A stretch of 64,000 nucleotides of DNA from Gemmatimonadaceae bacterium. GTDB taxonomy: Bacteria; Gemmatimonadota; Gemmatimonadetes; Gemmatimonadales; Gemmatimonadaceae. Positions 41,618 to 52,720 of this stretch are shown here, in pieces (positions within the stretch are counted from its first letter, which is position 1; the number at the start of each line of letters is the position of its first letter). The notes beneath the pieces were generated by a model, which worked only from the letters and a program-made list of their open reading frames with translations, had not been told where the DNA came from and did not search any database. Where the stretch lies: positions 2,015,192 to 2,079,191 of the forward strand of contig JAHBVT010000001.1 of assembly GCA_019637355.1 (NCBI GenBank), in the 5' to 3' direction. The translations under genes were made by a program, and so were the position numbers.

Positions 41618-42568
41618 GTGGCAGCACCCAAGGCACCCCGGTCACGCTGGCGCTGGATCGCCGCTGCGGCCGGGGTGCTGGCGTTGACGGCGCTCGGCAC
41701 ACGCGCCTGGCTGCTGCGCGATCCGGTCCCGTACTGGGACGCGAGGCGGGGCACGCTCGCGGCCGTTGAGCTCGGCGAGATCCGCCTCGACGGACGCACC
41801 GAGGAGCAGGATATCCGGGTGGTCGGCAGCAGCGGGCTCGGCATCGAACTGGCCATCCGGCGGCCGATGGCGCCGGATTCGGCCACGCGGCGGCCGCTGT
41901 TCCTGGTGCTCGGTGGCCACGAGCGCGGCAAGGGCGCCGCCGCCCTCATCGGCGATACGCGCGGCGCGATCTTCGCCTCGCTGCAGTATCCCTACGACGG
42001 CGACCATCAGGCCAAGGGCCTCGCCGTGGTCCTCCAGGTGCCCAAGATCCGCCGCGCGCTCTACGACACCCCCCCGGCGGTGCACCTCGCGCTCGACTAT
42101 CTGCTCTCGCGTCCCGATGTGGATCCCGCACGCGTCGAGCTGATCGGCGCGAGTTTCGGTGCGCCCTTCGCGACCATCGCCACCGCGCGCGACCCGCGTG
42201 TCACGCGCCTCTGGCTGGCGCACGGCGGCGGCGACGTCCGCGCGATGATTGACCGCGGACTCGAGAAGGAAATCGGGAATGCCATCCTGCGTGCCCCCGT
42301 CACCTCGCTGGCCAACCTGCTCGCCTCAGGCCCGCGATTCACGCCCGAGCGTTGGGTCGCCGCCGTCGCGCCCCGACCGCTGGTGATGCTCAACGCCACC
42401 GAGGACGAGAAGATCCCACGCCGCTCGGTGGAGTTGCTCTACGCCGCCGCCGGCGAGCCCAAGGAGCTCGTGTGGCTCCCGGGCGAACATATGCAGGGCA
42501 ACCGGCCCGAGGTCCTGCAGCGCCTCATCGACGCCGTGCTCGCGCGCGCCGACTTCCCCGACGCCTGA
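41618..42568 (+). CDS. membrane-anchored alpha/beta hydrolase
   Basis: A 316-residue protein with a GTG start. A short basic head precedes one transmembrane helix (about 11-31, WRWIAAAAGVLALTALGTRAW). The catalytic domain has FLVLGGHERGKG, the nucleophile elbow IGASFGAP (G-x-S-x-G type), a probable Asp in NATEDEKIP and a His in LPGEHMQG, giving a complete triad. It is likely a periplasm-facing esterase or dipeptidyl-peptidase-like hydrolase; substrate unknown. It ends one base before the convergent DUF885 stop. Confidence 0.78.
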   Translation: MAAPKAPRSRWRWIAAAAGVLALTALGTRAWLLRDPVPYWDARRGTLAAVELGEIRLDGRTEEQDIRVVGSSGLGIELAIRRPMAPDSATRRPLFLVLGGHERGKGAAALIGDTRGAIFASLQYPYDGDHQAKGLAVVLQVPKIRRALYDTPPAVHLALDYLLSRPDVDPARVELIGASFGAPFATIATARDPRVTRLWLAHGGGDVRAMIDRGLEKEIGNAILRAPVTSLANLLASGPRFTPERWVAAVAPRPLVMLNATEDEKIPRRSVELLYAAAGEPKELVWLPGEHMQGNRPEVLQRLIDAVLARADFPDA

Positions 42569-42569
42569 C

Positions 42570-44315
42570 CTACTGGTAGAAGCGCCAGCTCGGTTTCCAC
42601 TCCCGCGTAAGCGGCAGGTTGAGCATCCGCGCCCGCACCATCTCCACCGGCATCCGTCCGCCCTGCAGGATGGCGTCGTGGAACTCCTTGTTGGTCATCC
42701 GGCCGCTGGCCACGAGCTCCGTGTGCAGCGCGCGGAACTGCAGGCCGCCGAGCATATAGGCCGCCTGGTACATCGGGGAGTACGTGCCGTTGAAGGAGCG
42801 CCGCACCTCGGCCTCGGCATTGGCGCGCTCGTGGCCCACCCGGTTCACCAGGAAGTCCACCGCCTCCTGCGGCGTCATCGTGCCGAGGTGGAAGCGCAGC
42901 GAAAAGATGATCCGCGCCGCGCGATGCGAGCGCCAGAAGAGCATTCCCATCCGGTCCTGCGGCGTCGGCGCGAACTGGTTGTCCCACAGCAGCATCTCCC
43001 ACCACAGCGCCCAGCCCTCGCCCCAGAACGGCGTGCTGAAGGCCTGCCGGTGCGGGTTGTGCCGCTGCGTCATAAAGCCCTGCAGGTGGTGCCCCGGGAT
43101 CAGCTCGTGGTGCACCGTGGCGAGCGAGAAGTGCGGATTGTTGCCGCGCATCGCCATCAGCTTGTCGTCGTGCTGCATCGAGTCGGTGGGGTACGCCACC
43201 TGGATGATCTCGCCGCCGAGGAAGAACGGCGACACCAGCTGCTGGCGCGGCGGCATCATCTCCATCCGCCACACTTCGTCGGCTAGCGGCGGGACGGTGA
43301 CGAGGTCGCGGTCGGTGATGAACTTCACCGCCGAGCGCGCGAGGTCGCGGACCATCGCCGGCTGCTGCCCCGGCGGCACGAAGGCCTGCTTCACCGCTTC
43401 CAGCGCCGCGCGCCAGTCGTCGCCGTGGCCCATCTCGCGCGAGGCCCTGCGCTGCTCGGCCTCGATCCACGCGAACTCCTTCTCGGCCAGCGCCAGCAGC
43501 TCCTGCGGCGTGTACGCGATCATCTCGAACGCGAGGTCCGCGGTCACGCCTGCGGCGCCGATGGGATCACCGATGATCGGCTCTTCCTCGCCTTGCCGCT
43601 GGCCGACGATGACCTCGCGGATGGCGCGCTGATAGCCGGTGATGCCCTCCGTGACGCGCCGGAAGGGATCGGCCGTCCACCAGGAGAACTGCGGGTCGTA
43701 GCCCGCCGAGAACCGATGCCAGTTGCGCAGTTGCGTCTGCAGGTCGTTCAGGTAGTCGAGCGAGCGCAGGCCCACGATGCGCTCGGCCCGCGGGATCTGC
43801 GCGCTCTGCGGGGCCCTGGCGCGCACGGCGCGCGTCAGCGAGTCGAGTTGCTTGGCGAGGGTACTGAGCGCACGGCCAGCCACTTGGCCGTCAGGTGTCT
43901 CGAAGCGGCGCCGCGCTTCTTCGAATCCGGCGACCACCTCGCCAAAAGGCACCAGCGGACGCATCTCGGCGGCGAGCCGCTCGTCGCGACGCAACTGGTC
44001 AAGTTCCTGCCGCAAGCGGTTGTCCAGCAGGAGGTAGTCGATCTTGCCCTCCTGCGAGAGCCGGTCGAAGTCCATCCGCGTGAGCCGTGTGCGCCACTCG
44101 GTGTAGAACGCCGTGAGGCGCGCCGCACGCGCCGGTGAGTACGGCACCGTCCAGCGCCGCAGCAACGCCCCGCGGTCGGAGATGAACAGCGCGACCGTAT
44201 CACGCAGCTCGCTCTGCGCCGAGGGCGCGGGCGGTGCCAGGCGTTGCGCCTGCGCCCCGAGGGCAAATGGCAACAGGAGCGTGGCAGTGAGCGACGCAGC
44301 GGAGAGCAGGCGCAT
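42570..44315 (-). CDS. DUF885 family secreted metallopeptidase-like protein
   Basis: A 581-residue protein with a signal peptide (about 1-23, ending ALGAQAQ), then an all-helical DUF885 domain. The metal site is in TVHHELIPGHHLQGF, with a downstream GEGWALWWE Glu, as expected for the family. PYSPARAARLTAFYTEW and DFLVNRVGHERANAEAEVRRSF are further typical parts. DUF885 proteins are predicted periplasmic zinc peptidases or carboxypeptidases, but their substrates are unclear. AGGA 10 bases upstream supports the ATG. It follows the cytochrome gene by 20 bases in the same direction and may be in its transcript. Confidence 0.85.
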   Translation of the reverse strand: MRLLSAASLTATLLLPFALGAQAQRLAPPAPSAQSELRDTVALFISDRGALLRRWTVPYSPARAARLTAFYTEWRTRLTRMDFDRLSQEGKIDYLLLDNRLRQELDQLRRDERLAAEMRPLVPFGEVVAGFEEARRRFETPDGQVAGRALSTLAKQLDSLTRAVRARAPQSAQIPRAERIVGLRSLDYLNDLQTQLRNWHRFSAGYDPQFSWWTADPFRRVTEGITGYQRAIREVIVGQRQGEEEPIIGDPIGAAGVTADLAFEMIAYTPQELLALAEKEFAWIEAEQRRASREMGHGDDWRAALEAVKQAFVPPGQQPAMVRDLARSAVKFITDRDLVTVPPLADEVWRMEMMPPRQQLVSPFFLGGEIIQVAYPTDSMQHDDKLMAMRGNNPHFSLATVHHELIPGHHLQGFMTQRHNPHRQAFSTPFWGEGWALWWEMLLWDNQFAPTPQDRMGMLFWRSHRAARIIFSLRFHLGTMTPQEAVDFLVNRVGHERANAEAEVRRSFNGTYSPMYQAAYMLGGLQFRALHTELVASGRMTNKEFHDAILQGGRMPVEMVRARMLNLPLTREWKPSWRFYQ

Positions 44316-44335
44316 TACGGAATCCTGGCGGAGGG

Positions 44336-44770
44336 TCAGCGCGCGGTCTTGCCGCGCGAGATGGAGACGACGTACGCGGCGACGTCCTGCACCTGCTCGT
44401 CCGTGAGGTTCATCGGCCCGCCGCGGGGCCGCATCGCGAACGGCCGCTCCGGCACCTTGAAGGCTTCGCGGGCGATGCCCGCCGTGATGACGCGGGCGAT
44501 GTCCACCTGGCTGCCGTCCACGTGCAGCCACTGCCCCTCGATCAACGACGGGCCGTTCTGCGCACCCACGCCCTTCTGGCCGTGGCAGCGCTGGCAGCTA
44601 CCGGCGTTGAACAGCGAGTCCCCGCGGGCAATCGAGGCCAGCAGCTCCGGGCTCGGCACTCGCGCCGCCTGTGGCGCCGCCCCCGCCGCCGAGGTTGTCG
44701 CCGTGCTGCCACCGCAGGCAGCCAATAGCATCAGGAACACGGGGGACCACCGCAGAAGCGACACGCGCAT
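44336..44770 (-). CDS. c-type cytochrome lipoprotein
   Basis: A 144-residue protein. A signal sequence ends in a lipobox LLAACG, so Cys19 is probably lipidated. One haem site is present, CQRCH (CxxCH), in NAGSCQRCHGQKG, and a distal Met ligand in FAMRPRGGPMNLTDEQVQDVAAYV. This is a class I cytochrome c of the Cytochrom_C1/CBB3-like kind. It would be an electron carrier tethered to a membrane in the periplasm. Start supported by GAGG eight bases upstream. The neighbours do not reveal its redox partner. Confidence 0.88.
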   Translation of the reverse strand: MRVSLLRWSPVFLMLLAACGGSTATTSAAGAAPQAARVPSPELLASIARGDSLFNAGSCQRCHGQKGVGAQNGPSLIEGQWLHVDGSQVDIARVITAGIAREAFKVPERPFAMRPRGGPMNLTDEQVQDVAAYVVSISRGKTAR

Positions 44771-44913
44771 TGCAACCTCGGCAAGGGGAATTGAGCGAAC
44801 CTGCGCCCTCTACGCTGCACCGCCGGCGAGCGTTCGGCGAGGGGTGCCGCTAGGCCGCCGCGCTCAGGGCAGCGTCCGTTGCGCACGGCCCGCAGTCGCT
44901 GCAGGTTTGTGCG

Positions 44914-45381
44914 ATGCGACTCACCCCTCTTGCCATCGGACTGCTGCTCGGTGCGTCCGCCCTCGGCGCGCAGGGCTCCGCCACGTCGGAGCCGCCACGT
45001 TGGCTGGCCGGCTGCTGGGAGCTGCGCGTCGGGGCGCGGGTGGTCCTCGAGCAGTGGATGGCGCCCGAGGGCGGCGTGATGCTGGGGATGAGCCGCACAA
45101 GTGTCCGCGATACCGTTCGCGAATGGGAACACCTCTACCTCGGCCCGCGCGCCGGCGTACTGACGTATGTGGCGCGCCCGTCCCGACAGGCCGAGACGGC
45201 GTTCGGAGCGGTCGACGTCAACGACAGCGCCGTCGTGTTCGAGAATCCCACGCACGACTTCCCGACAAGGATCCTCTACCGGCGCCGTGGCGCGGACTCG
45301 CTCGTCGCGCGCATCGAGGGCCTGCGTAATGGGCAACTGCGCGGCATCGACTTCCCGTATCGGCGCGTCGGCTGCCCCTGA
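44914..45381 (+). CDS. DUF6265 family secreted protein
   Basis: A 155-residue protein with a signal peptide (about 1-19, ending ASALGAQ). The mature domain has the pattern WLAGCWELRVGARVVLEQWMAPEGGVMLGMSRT, then FENPTHDFPTRILYRRRGADSLVARIEG, typical of the DUF6265 family, which has a small lipocalin-like barrel. Function is unknown. It is divergent from the cytochrome gene across 143 bases in which I see no clear regulatory site. Confidence 0.8.
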   Translation: MRLTPLAIGLLLGASALGAQGSATSEPPRWLAGCWELRVGARVVLEQWMAPEGGVMLGMSRTSVRDTVREWEHLYLGPRAGVLTYVARPSRQAETAFGAVDVNDSAVVFENPTHDFPTRILYRRRGADSLVARIEGLRNGQLRGIDFPYRRVGCP

Positions 45382-45397
45382 GCGTCGGATGCCTGCG

Positions 45398-46540
45398 CTA
45401 CGGCGCGGCGCGCATCCACCAATATCCGCTCGACTGCTCATCCTCGCCGCTACGCGCGAGCAGCACACGCCCGGCGTGCACGCCCACAGGGCGGTCGTCT
45501 ACGCTCATCCGAACTCGCGCCTGCGGCCCCAACGACGCGGAATAGACAAGCCACGCGACCGAGTCCGTGCCGGCCTCAGGCGCCTCGCGCGCCCACACTT
45601 CGCCATCGGCCATCACGACGAGCTGCGTGACACCCGGATGCCGCTCGGCGGCGTGGCGCATCCGCTCCAGGATCTGGTCGCGCATCGGGCCCATTGATGG
45701 CAGGCGCCGGATCTGTGCGGCCACAGCGGCCTCGATGTCGGCCTCCGTGACCCGCCGCCCCGTCGCCCGGAAGCCGCCGCGCACCGCCAGGCGCCCCGTG
45801 GAATCGAAGAGCGCGAGTTCGGCCGTCGCGCCCGCCGCATAGACCAGCCGGCCGTCGCGCCCGAACGCGAACTGCGGCAGCGCCTCGAAGGTGCGTCCCA
45901 TCGCCACGAATTCGCCGGCGCCGTACGAGGGCAGGCGCAGGTCAAGCGCGTGCCGGCGTTGCGGAGCCCCGTCATCAGCCACCGCATAGACGAAGAGGGG
46001 GAGCGTGTCGCCCTTCGCGTTGGGGTCCTCCGCCGCGACCATCAGCAGGGCGCCGTCGACGAGACGCATCACCGGCTGGGGGGCCGGCGGAAGCTGCGTG
46101 ACGGCATTGGCGACAGGCCGGCCGTCAGGCGCAAAGCGCAGCAGGCGGCGCGTGAAGAGGTCGTACACGGAGACGTTGCCGGCGGCATCGCGGTCGATCT
46201 CCACCGGCGCGCGGTACTCCCCCGGGCCTGCCCCCTCGCGCCCGAACGCGATCGCACTGTCCCCGCCCGCTGCCACCAAGGCGACGACCGACGACCGTCC
46301 GCCGACGACGCGCACCAACGCTGCGCCGTCCGGCGTGACCACGCCGCCGCCGCTGCCGAAAGGAACCTCGCAGGCCAGCGCGCCGCGTGTGCAGAGCCGC
46401 GCGTCGGGAAGCAGCCGGCGCGTGGCGAGGAGGCCGTGTGCCGCGGCGTCACCCACGCGGTCAGTCACGTCGCCGGCAGCAGTGGAATCGCCCCCACCGC
46501 AGGCAGTGAGCAGCAGTACGAGAACGGACCAATGACGCAA
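45398..46540 (-). CDS. six-bladed beta-propeller-type lipoprotein
   Basis: A 380-residue protein with a TTG start preceded by GAGG. The signal sequence has a lipobox LLTACGGG. The body repeats blades with short strands and turns: GREGAGPGEYRAPVEIDRDAAGNVSVYDLFTRRLLRFAPDG is the classic start of 6-bladed proteins of Gemmatimonadota and Bacteroidota, followed by FAFGRDGRLVYAAGATAELALFDSTGRL. It is probably a periplasmic binding or scaffold protein. No catalytic residues are evident. It is convergent with the DUF6265 gene, with a 16-base gap. Confidence 0.72.
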   Translation of the reverse strand: MRHWSVLVLLLTACGGGDSTAAGDVTDRVGDAAAHGLLATRRLLPDARLCTRGALACEVPFGSGGGVVTPDGAALVRVVGGRSSVVALVAAGGDSAIAFGREGAGPGEYRAPVEIDRDAAGNVSVYDLFTRRLLRFAPDGRPVANAVTQLPPAPQPVMRLVDGALLMVAAEDPNAKGDTLPLFVYAVADDGAPQRRHALDLRLPSYGAGEFVAMGRTFEALPQFAFGRDGRLVYAAGATAELALFDSTGRLAVRGGFRATGRRVTEADIEAAVAAQIRRLPSMGPMRDQILERMRHAAERHPGVTQLVVMADGEVWAREAPEAGTDSVAWLVYSASLGPQARVRMSVDDRPVGVHAGRVLLARSGEDEQSSGYWWMRAAP

Positions 46541-46586
46541 CGGAAGCCTCGCGAAAGGGGCACTCCAACGTTCCCACCACGACCGA

Positions 46587-46617
46587 GGGCGCGCAAGAGA
46601 CCTCGCGCGCCCTCGAC
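46587..46617 (-). terminator. hairpin downstream of the ABC export operon
   Basis: GAGGGCGCG and CGCGCCCTC form a 9-bp stem with a 13-base loop, starting 38 bases after the ATPase stop on the minus strand. No T-run follows, so it is at best a weak or factor-dependent terminator. The same region is the upstream flank of the propeller lipoprotein gene. Confidence 0.35.
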
Positions 46618-46654
46618 CAGCTCTTCACCGACTCTTAACGCCCGTCGGAACGCC

Positions 46655-47350
46655 TCACGCCACGCTGAGTTCCGGCGCCTGCACCACCTTGCCGTCAAAC
46701 AGGTGCACCTCACGCGAGGCGTGCTGTGCGTAGCGGTGGTCGTGCGTCACCATACAGATGGTGCTGCCCTGCTGGTGCAGCTCCTGCAGCAACGCCATCA
46801 CGGCCTCGCCGTTCTTGGAGTCGAGGTTACCCGTCGGCTCGTCGGCGAGCAGGATGGCCGGGTCACCCGCCACGGCGCGCGCCACGGCCACACGCTGCTG
46901 CTGACCGCCGGAGAGTTGCGCCGGGAAGTGCTTGGCCCGGTGGCTCATCCCCACGCGCTCCAGCGCGCGGGCCACGCGGTCACGGCGCTCGCTGGCGCTC
47001 ATATCCTCGCGGTAGGTCAGCGGCAGTTCGACGTTCTCGGCCACCGTCAGGTCGCCGATCAGGTTGAAGGCCTGGAAGATGAAGCCGATCTGGCGGTTGC
47101 GGACCCGCGCGCGGTCGGCGGCAGCCAGCGTCTCCACGGCGTGGCCGGCCAGCTCGTAGCGGCCGGCGCTCGGGGCGTCGAGCAGCCCGAGGATCGAGAG
47201 CAACGTCGTCTTGCCGCAGCCCGAGGGGCCGGAGATGGCGACGTACTCGCCCTTCTGGATCTCGAAGTTGATATCGGCGAGGGCGTGCGTCTCGACCTCG
47301 TCGGTATGGAACACCTTCTGGATGCCCTGCATACGGATCAGCGTCGTCAT
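46655..47350 (-). CDS. ABC transporter ATPase, LolD/MacB-type
   Basis: A 231-residue ATPase with Walker A GPSGCGKTT, Q-loop FIFQAFNLI, signature LSGGQQQR, Walker B ILLADEPTGNLD and the switch His in MVTHDHRYA. The insert and NLD motif put it in the MacB/LolD/FtsE group. It should power the ADOP permease encoded upstream in the same operon, together with the HlyD-like adaptor. The start ATG was chosen for the AGGAAG Shine-Dalgarno before it. The gap from the adaptor gene is seven bases. Confidence 0.92.
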   Translation of the reverse strand: MTTLIRMQGIQKVFHTDEVETHALADINFEIQKGEYVAISGPSGCGKTTLLSILGLLDAPSAGRYELAGHAVETLAAADRARVRNRQIGFIFQAFNLIGDLTVAENVELPLTYREDMSASERRDRVARALERVGMSHRAKHFPAQLSGGQQQRVAVARAVAGDPAILLADEPTGNLDSKNGEAVMALLQELHQQGSTICMVTHDHRYAQHASREVHLFDGKVVQAPELSVA

Positions 47351-47357
47351 CACTTCC

Positions 47358-48602
47358 TCACTTGATGCGTACGCGATCCACATTCGCGTACTGGGTCATA
47401 TCGGACAGCACCACTCGGTCGCCGGGCTCGAGGCCCCGCAGGATCTCGATCGTATTCACGGAACTGCGGCCCAGCTCCACCGACACGCGTACGGCGTGTA
47501 CGCCGTCAGGTTCCAACTTGAAGAGGCTGACGGTCCCGCTGGCCGCGCCGAAGGCCGGACGGCCGGTATAGATGATGTTGTTCAGTTGCTGGATCTGGAT
47601 GGTGCCGTCCACGCTGAGGTCGGGCACGGCACCGGGCGGCAGCGGGTCCGTGAACTGCACGTCCACGAGCACCGAGCCCCCCACCGCCGAGGGGTCCTTG
47701 CGCGACACGCGGCCCCGCACGATGCCGTTGCGCGTGTCCACCGACGCCCCCTGGCCGATGGCCACGTCCTTGGCCTGCGACTCGGGGATGCGCAGCTGGG
47801 CCTTCAGGTCGCCGGGCTTCACCACCTTGGCCAGCGTCGTGCCTTCGGGCACCCATTGGCCCAACTGGAGGTTCAGCTCCTGCACCACGCCCGTCTCCGG
47901 TGCCCGCACCGACAGCGAGCGCAGGCGCTGCTGCTGGTTGGCGGCGATGGCGCGCAACTGCTGCACCTGGCCGCGCTGCACCGCGATCTGGCTGTCGATC
48001 GCCGCGCGCATCAGTTCGAGCCGCTGCTGCTCGACCCGCAGCCGCGTGGTCATCTCCTCGGCGGCCGCGCGACGGTTGCGCAACTCGAACTCACTGATCA
48101 GTTGACGCCGCACCAACGAGTCGGCCGCCTCCGCCTCCTGCACGGCGCTCACGTGCTGCGTGCGCGTGCTGGCGACGAGGCCTTCCTGCGTCAGGATGGC
48201 GCTGCGCAGGTTCGTCGTGAGGTTGAGCAGTTCGATCTCGGCCTGCCGCACCTGCTGCTCGGCCTGCATCGTCTGGATCTGCAGGTCGGGATTGGAGAGT
48301 TCAAGGATCATCGTCCCGAGCGTCACGTCCGCACCGGAGAGCACGTGCAGGCGCTCCACGCGGGCGGAGGCCTGCGCGGTGATCCAGCGGATCTGCTCGG
48401 GCACCAGCGAGCCGGGGCCGCGCACCTCGCGCACCACATCGCCGCGGCGCACGGAGTCGATGACCACGCCGGCCCGTGCCACGGTCGGCACGGCCGGGTC
48501 CAGCCGCGCCACGGCGATGGTGAGGAGGACCAAAGCGACCGCGCCGGCGACCATCGCCGCCTTCTTGCCAGTCCGCTTGGGGGGAGTGCGAACGATGTCC
48601 AT
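47358..48602 (-). CDS. HlyD/MacA-like periplasmic adaptor protein
   Basis: A 414-residue membrane-fusion protein. After a basic head, one inner-membrane helix (about 15-33, AAMVAGAVALVLLTIAVAR) is followed by the lipoyl half IRWITAQASARVERLHVLSGADVTLGTMILEL, a long coiled-coil hairpin (about 105-240, rich in QAEQQVRQAEIE and RLRVEQQRLELMRA) and the second lipoyl half RSLSVRAPETGVVQELNLQLGQWV. Beta-barrel and membrane-proximal parts end the protein. It would link the MacB-like transporter to an outer-membrane channel that is not encoded here. It sits three bases after the permease stop. Confidence 0.9.
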   Translation of the reverse strand: MDIVRTPPKRTGKKAAMVAGAVALVLLTIAVARLDPAVPTVARAGVVIDSVRRGDVVREVRGPGSLVPEQIRWITAQASARVERLHVLSGADVTLGTMILELSNPDLQIQTMQAEQQVRQAEIELLNLTTNLRSAILTQEGLVASTRTQHVSAVQEAEAADSLVRRQLISEFELRNRRAAAEEMTTRLRVEQQRLELMRAAIDSQIAVQRGQVQQLRAIAANQQQRLRSLSVRAPETGVVQELNLQLGQWVPEGTTLAKVVKPGDLKAQLRIPESQAKDVAIGQGASVDTRNGIVRGRVSRKDPSAVGGSVLVDVQFTDPLPPGAVPDLSVDGTIQIQQLNNIIYTGRPAFGAASGTVSLFKLEPDGVHAVRVSVELGRSSVNTIEILRGLEPGDRVVLSDMTQYANVDRVRIK

Positions 48603-48605
48603 TCG

Positions 48606-51107
<2,502 letters not shown>

Positions 51108-51130
51108 CAGGGGACCGGTTCGGGGAAACG

Positions 51131-51179
51131 ATCGGGGGACTGTCGGGTGTCAGCACTCAGACACTCCCAGTCCCCCGAT
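51131..51179. repeat. 49-bp palindromic hairpin between lipoprotein gene and permease operon
   Basis: ATCGGGGGACTG (51131-51142) and CAGTCCCCCGAT (51168-51179) are exact reverse complements. An inner GGGTGTC/GACACTC pair continues the stem around a loop with few unpaired bases. On the minus strand it lies between the lipoprotein stop (51248) and the permease start (51107) and is followed by TCGTTTCCCC. It may act as a terminator for the lipoprotein gene or be a REP-like unit. Confidence 0.55.
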
Positions 51180-51247
51180 GGTTTGGAGACACTCGGGCCT
51201 ACGGCCCCCCGTGGGGCAGGGTTTCGGCCCGGCCGGCCCCGTGCCGG

Positions 51248-52321
51248 TCAGTTCGGCGGCACGTCCATCACGGTGTACACGGGGTTCAGAACCGTGTTGT
51301 ACCAGCCGAGCGCCGACTCGAACCAGCGGAAGATGCGCTCCAGCGTCTCTTCCTCCTCTGGCGTCAGCGGCAACCCGTCCGGATTGGTCACTGTCACCTC
51401 CCCGGCGCTGTTCAGCGCAATGCGGGCAAAAGTCTTGTTGCCAACCTTGACCGCCAACTGGCCACCGGTAGTGAGGTTAATCGTGCCGCCAATTTCCACC
51501 TTCCGCAGGCCGCGCTGCAACACGCCCGTAAGCGAGTAGGTGTTGGCCCCTACGTTCACCGTGACCCGCGACGAGAGCGCTCGCGCGGCAATCACCGTGC
51601 GCCAAGTGGCGCTCGGTGTGCCCGAGAAGAGGTTGAGCCCGACGGTCAGGGTGAAGGTCGCCGCATTGGGCCCCGTGCCGGCCACCCCCTCGACGCGATA
51701 GCTCACCGCCGAACCGTTGTTGCTGAGCGTCACGGTTGCCAGGTATTCGAGCACCTTGACGCCGCCAGTGGTATACGCTGCGAGGCGCGCGGCAGGGTTC
51801 GAAGCCGTCCCCTCGCGCGTGAGGTCGACGTAGCCCCGCTCCACCAGGGGATCGGCCGGGAACCCGGTGGTCGGGTCGATCTGGTACAGGATGAACCGCA
51901 CGCCGTTGGCGGGCGCGCCGGGCAGCGCCGGATTCGAGAGCTCGTACGACGTGGTCGCGAGATTCCAGACCAGGGTCTTGCCAAGGACCGCGAGCGGAAT
52001 GGCATTCACCGGCCCACCGGACGTGAACTCCGTAGCGCTGTCCAGCTGGCGGGCGGGTGACGAGGCGCGCGGCCCCTCGGCCACGATGCTCGGCAGCACC
52101 GAAGCGAAGCCGCCGAGGTTCACGAGGGCATCATCGATCGCGACGCCAAGGTCGGCGAGCGCCAGTGTGGGCTCGGTCTCGAACGCGGCCTCGGAAAGGT
52201 CCACGTCCGTGATCATCTCCACGGGCTCCAGCGTCGTCGGGAGCGGGGTCTCCTGACCGCAGGCCACGAGCGTGAAGAGCGCGGCCGCCAACGCGGCGCG
52301 CGAACGCAGGGCAACGAACAT
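51248..52321 (-). CDS. hypothetical lipoprotein
   Basis: A 357-residue protein with a signal sequence and lipobox LVACGQE. The mature part is acidic at the front and then strongly beta-strand-like with many Thr, Asn and Ala residues (YVDLTREGTASNPAARLAAY, YLATVTLSNNGSAVSYRVEGVAG, LTVGLNLFSGTPSATWRTV). The C-terminal ~50 residues have an acidic helix TPEEEETLERIFRWFESALGWY. I recognise no family. A CRP-like palindrome with a -10 box lies upstream. Confidence 0.68.
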   Translation of the reverse strand: MFVALRSRAALAAALFTLVACGQETPLPTTLEPVEMITDVDLSEAAFETEPTLALADLGVAIDDALVNLGGFASVLPSIVAEGPRASSPARQLDSATEFTSGGPVNAIPLAVLGKTLVWNLATTSYELSNPALPGAPANGVRFILYQIDPTTGFPADPLVERGYVDLTREGTASNPAARLAAYTTGGVKVLEYLATVTLSNNGSAVSYRVEGVAGTGPNAATFTLTVGLNLFSGTPSATWRTVIAARALSSRVTVNVGANTYSLTGVLQRGLRKVEIGGTINLTTGGQLAVKVGNKTFARIALNSAGEVTVTNPDGLPLTPEEEETLERIFRWFESALGWYNTVLNPVYTVMDVPPN

Positions 52322-52377
52322 CAGTCCACCTAGGGCAGAGGGTTGTCCGCGCCCCTCAGCGGCGCGGGATCATTCGC

Positions 52378-52428
52378 ATTCTACACCGTGCACCAATGAT
52401 GCGCCTCGACCCCGTGACGGACGTCACG
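52378..52428 (-). promoter_or_regulatory. candidate CRP/FNR-activated promoter for the 52321 lipoprotein gene
   Basis: The palindrome CGTGACGGACGTCACG (52413-52428) has the same half-sites, GTGAC-N4-GTCAC, as the site at 18241. On the minus strand a -10 TAGAAT lies at 52383-52378 with no good -35, and the palindrome is centred about 50 bases upstream of the implied start. This is the geometry of an activator-dependent promoter. The palindrome also covers the stop codon of the next gene upstream. Confidence 0.45.
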
Positions 52429-52669
52429 TCTTTGGTGCAGTCGGGTCGCGTTCGACCAATACCGTGTAGTCCGTGGCGAGCACCGCGACGCTGGCCACGG
52501 CGGCCCAGAACGGCAACAGGGCCGTCGCGGCGATGCCCGCATTGAGCGGGACGTCGAAGAGCACGCGACCCTCGGGATTCCGCAGGACGATCCGGCGGAC
52601 GTTACCCTCTTTGACGAGGGCCTTGAGCTTCTCGAGCAACTTGGCGCCGCTGACCTTGAATTCTTCCAT
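52424..52669 (-). CDS. DUF4342 domain protein
   Basis: An 81-residue protein. The N-terminal helix MEEFKVSGAKLLEKLKALVKEGNVRRIVLRNPEGRVLFDVPL and the following hydrophobic AGIAATALLPFWAAVASVAVLA match the DUF4342 family, in which a small UBA-like helical unit is followed by a membrane-associated helix. The ATG was chosen for CGGAGT with five-base spacing; a GTG 27 bases upstream lacks a ribosome site. Function is unknown, possibly binding to membranes or nucleic acids. Confidence 0.75.
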   Translation of the reverse strand: MEEFKVSGAKLLEKLKALVKEGNVRRIVLRNPEGRVLFDVPLNAGIAATALLPFWAAVASVAVLATDYTVLVERDPTAPKT

Positions 52670-52720
52670 CGTGTACTCCGTTGGAGGTGCGGCCACCTAC
52701 GGCCCGCACACGCCGGGGTG

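Noticed and set aside
46587-46617. Strong Rho-independent terminator after the ABC operon
   Set aside because: The stem exists but no T-run follows on the operon strand; kept only as a weak terminator.
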